This document shows positions 63,369 to 64,000 of a DNA stretch of 64,000 nt, one piece after another; the stretch's first letter is position 1; the number at the start of each line of letters is the position of its first letter. Below the pieces are notes generated by a model that saw only the letters and a program-made list of their open reading frames with translations, was not told the DNA's origin and ran no database searches. The stretch lies in assembly GCF_024343775.1 (NCBI RefSeq), contig NZ_RJUF01000183.1:1-64000 (forward strand), in the 5' to 3' direction. The position numbers were made by a program, and so were the translations under genes. This stretch comes from Lacihabitans soyangensis. GTDB taxonomy: Bacteria > Bacteroidota > Bacteroidia > Cytophagales > Spirosomataceae.

Positions 63369-64000
63369 ATGAAAAAAATAATTGCGATATTGATAGTTTT
63401 GGGTTCTGTGAATCCGATAAATGCTCAAAATAAGCTTCAGACTGGCGTTTGGCGTGGTACGTTTTCTGTTTTTGAAGGAAATGAGTCGCCCTTCAATTTT
63501 GAGGTTACGAGCAAAGATATAATTCTATTAAATGCCTCAGAACGCTTTGAGTTAAAAAATTATGGAATAAAAGGAGATTCTATTTTCATTCCAATCGAAA
63601 TTTTTGATGCCATTATAAAAGCTAAAATTGAAACCAATTCTTCCATTTCTGGTGTATTGAAAAAGTACAATTCCACTACACCTGATATTCCGTTTAAGGC
63701 TATTGCTGGCAAAAAGTATCGTTTTTTTGAAGAATCCACACAAGCAAATGTAAGTCTTCAGGGCAATTGGGACTTTTTGATCGGTACTACAGGCAACAAA
63801 ACAGTAGGAGTTTTTAACCAGACCGGAAGCAAGCTTACTGGTACCATATTAAGTACCACTGGCGATTATCGTTTTTTCGAAGGAACAGTAAAGGGCAATG
63901 AATTTTATCTTTCGGCATTTAGTGGTTCTAGTCCATCGCTGATTAAAGGCTCTGTAAATGGTGATGAACTTACAGCTGAAATCATTGGATTGAGAGGAAG
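63369..64000 (+). CDS. N-terminal part of a secreted TlpA-like thiol-disulfide protein (cut by window end)
   Basis: The frame from ATG 63369 stays open for 210 codons to the window edge. It has a signal peptide (about 1-20, NPINAQ) and a beta-rich domain: TGVWRGTFSVFEGNESPFNFEV, LQGNWDFLIGTTGNKTVGVF and TGDYRFFEGTVKGN. This pattern is, as I know it, the N-terminal domain of Bacteroidota TlpA/thioredoxin-family disulfide reductases. The thioredoxin domain itself would lie beyond the window. A TATATTTG element is at 63341-63348. Confidence 0.65.
   Translation, partial: MKKIIAILIVLGSVNPINAQNKLQTGVWRGTFSVFEGNESPFNFEVTSKDIILLNASERFELKNYGIKGDSIFIPIEIFDAIIKAKIETNSSISGVLKKYNSTTPDIPFKAIAGKKYRFFEESTQANVSLQGNWDFLIGTTGNKTVGVFNQTGSKLTGTILSTTGDYRFFEGTVKGNEFYLSAFSGSSPSLIKGSVNGDELTAEIIGLRG

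Noticed and set aside
1-64000. CRISPR arrays, prophage genes or transposases
   Set aside because: No regularly spaced repeats, integrase, capsid or transposase genes were found.

Overview
The window reads as chromosomal DNA of an AT-rich member of the Bacteroidota, most likely Cytophagales-like. The reasons are SusC/SusD genes, a DUF5606 protein, a bacillithiol deacetylase (BshB1), LytS/LytTR signalling, several promoters of the TTG-N18-20-TANNTTTG type and few Shine-Dalgarno sites. No rRNA, prophage, IS element or CRISPR array was seen. The placement is an inference from gene families, not from a marker gene.

Layout. 0-6.3 kb (mostly minus strand): a tandem 187-bp repeat with palindromes, an MscS channel, a eukaryote-like class Ia ribonucleotide reductase large subunit (nrdA), a cluster of DnaA-box-like sites beside an AT-rich block, thiamine pyrophosphokinase, a DUF5606 protein and an SDR oxidoreductase. 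6.3-9.3 kb: an MlaE/MlaF-type lipid transporter pair and a secreted protein of unknown function. 9.3-14.5 kb: a TolC-HlyD-ABC export operon divergent from a TetR regulator. 16.6-24.6 kb: one long operon, TetR - DUF3995 - quinone reductase - DUF4260 - thioesterase - TolC - adaptor - RND pump. 24.6-34.4 kb (minus): two parallel cassettes, each with a DUF5694 (TIKI/TraB-like) protein and a Crp/Fnr regulator plus other hydrolase-like proteins, on either side of a four-gene operon of small cytosolic or exported proteins. 34.6-40.3 kb: a LytS/LytTR pair, an amino-acid permease and a Kup potassium transporter. 40.4-48.7 kb: glycan-active enzymes (GH29, GH25, GH20), a small outer-membrane protein and a secreted phosphodiesterase-like enzyme.

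The most interesting stretch is 48.8-63.3 kb. It holds a TonB-dependent receptor, a tRNA-like sequence in front of an Rrf2 regulator, two DUF2490 porin-like genes (one frameshifted), bshB1, and then a locus of formylglycine-generating enzyme (FGE), DUF4395 protein, SusC, SusD, sulfatase and a secreted protein. FGE carries both active-site cysteines and the sulfatase carries the CxPxR motif that FGE modifies, so the locus is self-sufficient for taking up and desulfating a sulfated compound. Upstream of FGE is a 29-codon open frame that ends in four consecutive cysteine codons and then stops. It looks like a cysteine-sensing leader peptide, and would make this a sulfur-scavenging locus. Both receptor genes (49.0 and 56.4 kb) are also preceded by the same structured RNA leader, which I do not recognise.

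The right edge cuts through the N-terminal part of a probable TlpA-family thiol-disulfide protein.
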